This document shows, one piece after another, positions 60,117 through 64,000 of a stretch of 64,000 nucleotides of DNA (position 1 is the stretch's first letter; every line of letters begins with the position of its first letter). Origin of the DNA: Gnetum montanum (Eukaryota > Streptophyta > Gnetopsida > Gnetales > Gnetaceae). A program made the position numbers and the translations under genes. The stretch covers positions 1,584,645-1,648,644 of the forward strand of contig MNCI01022611.1 in the NCBI GenBank assembly GCA_015680685.1, in the 5' to 3' direction. The notes under the pieces are model-generated. The model worked only from the letters and a program-made list of their open reading frames with translations, did not search any database and had not been told where the DNA came from.

Positions 60117-63100
60117 TTAAGCATTAGGATCAGGAGGGGCTTTCCCATTAAACTCCCCTACCTCATGAGTTTCCCCTCCACTAGGGCCACCTTCATAGCC
60201 ACCGTCATCACCATGACTCTGTGAAAAAAATGAAAATAAAAGAAAATAATTAACTAAAAAAAAGGGGGTAATATTTTCTACTAAAAATAAATAAAAGTCA
60301 CAAGTTTAAACGACTTACCGAAGAGGATCCTCTTAATCCAAACTCTAGCTGACGAAGGATTTCTTCTTCTAGGACACGTGCCCAATCTATTCTGTCAAGG
60401 CCAAGATCAATATTGGCTAATGACTTCTCTTTTTCCATAGCAGATCAAGTAGGATGTTTAAGAGGAAACTCACCTACAAAAATCTCCCCAAAAGCTGTAA
60501 TGATTACTCTCTTAGGAGATTCCATCTCTACCACGGTGTGCCTAGCAAAGGCATCAAATGAAGACTGTAAGCCTAACCCCTCTACAAACATCTCCAGTTG
60601 ACGCCTCTCTTTGGATATCTCCTTTAATGATTTTTTATAATGGTACTTATCATTCTTTTCATCTTGGCCCCATTTCTGCACCTTAGAAGCAAAAGCTTTC
60701 CAATCTTGACACTTGAGATTTAGCAAATCAATTTGTGCCTTTCGCTCTACTAGCTCCCAAGTCATAGTTACTTGGCAATTAAATAAATTCCAATATCTAG
60801 TATAAGTAACCTCGGAGGTTCGCCAAGAACGATCACCCATCAACCTAGTAGAGGCAAACTCATAACATGACTTAAAGGCATCTCGTTCTACTAATAGTTT
60901 GACAATCTCTTTTTCCCCTGCCTGAATTCACAACCATAGCTTTTTGATGGAATGCCTGCAGGTCCAAAGAGACTTGGCATTTTGCACAACACATTCTACC
61001 ATCTCATCATAAATCTGTCTTGGCACTTGCTAAATTTCTGATGGTAGTGCAGGCATATTGGTCAATATGAGTGGCCTTGGATGGATCCCACTTCATTTTA
61101 GCACCTATCAATATAAGGAGAATATACATTAGACATTGGACAGTAGAAATAGATACGAAAATAGAAAGACTCAAAATGCTTAAAGCATATGTACCTATTT
61201 CAGGATGAGCTTGTTGGATGCGATCAACTACCTCATTGACGATACCAAGGACAAAATCCATTTTACTTGGCATTTCAATCCAAGTAAATGGTTCATTTGT
61301 ATAAGACAGGCCAACTTCGGTGGTTGTTTCCATTGGAGTCTTCATCATAGGTATTTCTGAACGAACATTAGCAGTCATCCTAGTTTCAACATCTACACCT
61401 TGTAGCAGCAAAAACATAAAATTAAAACTCTAAATAATGGAAATGAAACAATTCAAAAGTCAAATAAACATAATAAGGAGAACATACCAAAATCCCTTTC
61501 TTCTCCCAAATTCGGAGGATTTCCAAGGTTTAACCTTCCTTCGAAGAAATCATCAAACATCTCATCAGCTTCATCCTAATCACCAACGTGATCATTTTCC
61601 GTGGTGACTTCCGCTCGTTCTTTCGTTTCTTCCCTCAGAGGAATTGAGACTTCCATCTCATCATTACCTGCTTCGTTCTCCTCACCTTGGTTGGTGGGGA
61701 CCTCTTCCTCCTCTACGATCGGCGCTAATCCCTCTCTTCTTACTTCAAGAGTTGGCTCTAATGACATTCATAAGTTCAATATCAGTTTGACATAAATGAA
61801 AAAAAAAGGTAATAATAATAATAATAATACGAGGATAAATGAATGAATCAGGCTTACTTACCAGGTGCAGATACTTTAAACTGTATGCGTTTCACTTTGG
61901 TTCATCTACAGTTGGAGCAACCTCTCTAGAGCACTTAGGTCTTTGAACTTTAAATTTTCCCTTCCCGATTGTCTCCTTGATTACTTGATCAGCTCTCCTA
62001 GCAGTATAGGGCATGCCACTTGGCTCCAACTTGATGTTGTTATGCGTATGGATTGAATGACTAGATGATCCCCCCGTTGTAACATAGATCGATTCATCAA
62101 TCCTTTTGGGAGGATCTTGAGATTTAGTCACTTCAAACAAGTGGCGAATCCACAGTTGAGATAGTTGGCCACGATCCCTTAACACATACTCGTTACCCAA
62201 GCGAACTACTAGAAATTTAGCTAGTCACTGCAGGTAATCGGCGAAGAATGCAAAGGTAAAATGGGACTGTGCCTCAATGTTTGAATGCAATCTCACTATC
62301 TCTCCATGGAAACCTAAAAGTAAAAACTGAGCCCAATTATAACGCACCCCAGTCTCCAGAATTGTGCGCATGATACACACAGATTCTATCCCAAAATTCT
62401 TCACTTGGGACAGAGACTTAGGAAACACTCGTCCTCTAAATAGCGGATAAAACTCATTTACTTTAGTTACTTTTGATATTCCCTGCATAGGAAATCCCTT
62501 AGCACCCTTAAGTACACCCAGCTAGTCCTCTAGCTCACGAACAACATGGACCTCTTTTTGTGCTCTATCCAAAGTCACTCTTACTCCATCTACTGGTACA
62601 CCGAAAAGGTTTGAAAAGAACTCCACCAACAGATGGAAAGCTACTTTAATTCCCTTGACATAAGTGCTATAGTAAGTAACAACTTTGTTGAAAGAATTAA
62701 TGATCGCAATCATCTCAGTCACGGAGATGTTAGGACTTAGAGCAGTAAACAACTCCATGAGGCTAGCATCACTGAAGCAACTGATAATATGTGGTGGTGC
62801 CTCATCATGCAACCACCGTTGTGCAGCGTCGATCTCCCTGAATTTCATGGCCAAAGTGCCCTCAATCTGGCCAGTTATTATAGTCACTCCACCAGGGGTA
62901 ACATCCACTATGCACGTAGGGTAAAACCATGGAATCAATACAACCAATGAGGTAGCAAAACAAACAAATGTGAGGCATCAAAAACACTATTACGTACCAT
63001 TGGCCAATGGATTAAGATCATTAGAAGCTGAATTAGCATTGCATGGGAAAACTGGCCCATTACGGGACCAATCCCCATGTAGCCACCCCCGAGCCTCACA

Positions 63101-63825
63101 TCGTGCAAAATCCTTGGAGTATCGTTTGTGAAAATGGATAATTTCACCCTTGGTCTAGGCTAACACGGCACCACGGAGAGTGGGACTTGCCATGAAAGTC
63201 TCTAAGGCAGTATGAGCCAATGCGAGTCCATCATCACCTATGCATACTCCTTCTTTATCAAATCAAGGCTTGCATAGAAATGATGGTCAAAATATGAACA
63301 ACCACTTAGCATCAAAGTAGAAATGATAAATTAAACAACCTTACCTCTCTACCCTATACACTGTTCTAGGTGGATTCTGGATCAAAGTGTGCACATGAGA
63401 GGCTAGGAACAAGGTGCTATTGATGTTGTGAAGGCTACATGATAATAGGTCCCATACACATGTCAATGGACGGGTGGATCTAGGCCCTCTAGAGGGACCA
63501 TTCCCAACTGTAAACAATCCCTCATTGACGTTCACCATGAAGGCCACTATGCCATTTGAGGATCGCGATAACATAGTCTCAAGGACACTCCATGCTAATT
63601 GTTCACTTAGGTGAGACCATATTACTACACTGAGTCCTTGTAAGATGAAGGCAAGGAACTCGTTGGCACCCATTTTGAACCATACCCCATCTCGATCAAT
63701 GGCCATATCAGGTACCAGCTCATCAAAATCAATAGTCTCGAACCATGCCAGAATTCCAACAAGCTCCACCACTAAGAGGAAAGGTTTTAGACCTCTAAAT
63801 GTATTCAAGAACCAGGATAAGTAAG
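60117..63825 (-). CDS. Spliced antisense accessory gene, copy 2 (nearly intact)
   Basis: Predicted exons, minus strand: 63825-63345, 63237-62998, 62907-61862, 61757-61488, 61398-61195, 61104-60319, 60218-60117. All six introns have GT..AG ends (donors GTAAGG, GTACGT, GTAAGT, GTATGT, GTACAT, GTAAGT). TGTGTGTAG before 63825 suggests a further 5' exon. Splicing keeps the frame at junctions 2/3, 3/4, 4/5, 5/6 and 6/7; stop TAA at 60117-60119. Landmarks: LLVVELVGILAWF; HKRYSKDFARCEARGWLHGD; an acidic exon with APIVEEEEVPTNQGEENEAG; HPEIG/GAKMKWDPSK across an intron; coiled-coil-like QIDLLNLKCQDWKAFASKVQ; Gly-rich end. A stop or indel occurs in exons 2, 3, 4 and 6 and at junction 1/2. About 1040 residues. 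Antisense to gag-protease. Antisense extra ORFs are known in Grande and other Tat elements; the role is unknown. Confidence 0.75.
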
Positions 63826-63849
63826 CTACACACACAAAAAAAGAGCTAA

Positions 63850-63966
63850 AGAATAGGTTTTACGCTAGGCCAGTACTGGGAAAAGCCTTCAGGGTTCACG
63901 CTGGGCGTGTAGGTCCTGCACACTGGAAAGGTGAGCATGCAAACCCTGCACGCTGAGCATTTTGCG
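63850..63966. repeat. Palindrome-rich stretch upstream of the antisense gene
   Basis: CACGCTGGGCGTG, GGTGAGCATGC and TGCACGCTGAGCAT follow closely. The same word type occurs in the U3 of the E2 LTR. It occupies the place that the promoter arrays hold in copy 1. Confidence 0.5.

Positions 63967-64000
<34 letters not shown>
63967..64000. other. Poly-C run, probable sequence artefact
   Basis: 34 consecutive C to the window end after TTTGCG. In this AT-rich setting such a run is more likely a sequencing or assembly error than biology. Confidence 0.6.

Larger units (their letters stand above)
53266..64000 (+). mobile_element. Element E2: second family D element, plus strand, gag-protease and antisense gene
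   Basis: The 5' LTR (53266-54789) shares start and end with the family D LTR at 40505-42377. Then come a leader, gag (55382-about 57200), protease (to 59379), TTAAACT repeats (59500-59760) and the spliced gene on the minus strand. At 63850-63966 a palindrome-rich array starts, where copy 1 has its promoter arrays. Nothing of RT is seen before the window ends. By comparison with 40505-53213 I expect RT and integrase to the right, but they are not in view. Confidence 0.7.

Overview
This window looks like repeat-dominated nuclear DNA from a seed plant. It is AT-rich, I see no intact host gene, and almost everything recognisable is LTR-retrotransposon material in several layers of nesting and decay. 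The abundance of old, stop-riddled Ty3/gypsy elements suggests a large plant genome, possibly a gymnosperm, but nothing in the sequence proves the lineage.

Layout. (1) 1-5600: the 3' part of a plus-strand family A LTR element (A1). It has an internal promoter, a predicted intron, a long 3' accessory ORF and a 3' LTR. (2) 5620-6192: a family B LTR. (3) about 7490-9660: a decayed, unidentified minus-strand coding region. (4) 9807-16981: a complete family A-related element C on the minus strand, carrying gag and protease only, with a 5-bp target duplication CATGC. (5) about 18885-20140: a degenerate tandem repeat. (6) about 21163-22251: another solo-LTR-like unit (F). (7) 23453-30754: a family B LTR split by a complete family A element A2 (23504-30231, target duplication CTCTT), which carries gag and the 3' accessory ORF but no protease or pol. 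(8) about 32150-33530: a second degenerate tandem repeat. (9) 34439-35684: a GC-rich insertion with a 14-bp target duplication and a short poly(A) end. On the minus strand it encodes a transposon-like region, a coiled coil and a DnaJ-type J-domain. (10) 36986-37987: two adjacent family B LTRs and a tRNA-Met-type primer-binding site. (11) 40505-53213: a family D element on the minus strand: LTR, TTAAACT tandem repeats, integrase, double RNase H, RT. It is followed by a plus-strand spliced gene of about seven exons, antisense to pol. (12) 53266-63960: a second family D element (E2) on the plus strand: LTR, gag, protease, TTAAACT repeats. It then has a second copy of the same spliced gene, again antisense. 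The window ends in an artefact-like poly-C run.

How the parts work together. Families A/C are non-autonomous and would depend on pol supplied elsewhere. Family D has the double RNase H (Ty3-type plus archaeal-type) that marks the Tat/Ogre group. The most notable object is its antisense gene. Two diverged copies share exon order and several exact intron boundaries, and splicing joins the reading frame across most junctions. Taken together, the two family D pieces suggest the order LTR, gag-pro, antisense gene with its own TATA promoter, then RT-RNase H-integrase, LTR. The antisense gene would then sit inside an intron-like gap between protease and RT. Several unrelated LTR families here also carry arrays of short palindromes just upstream of their TATA boxes.
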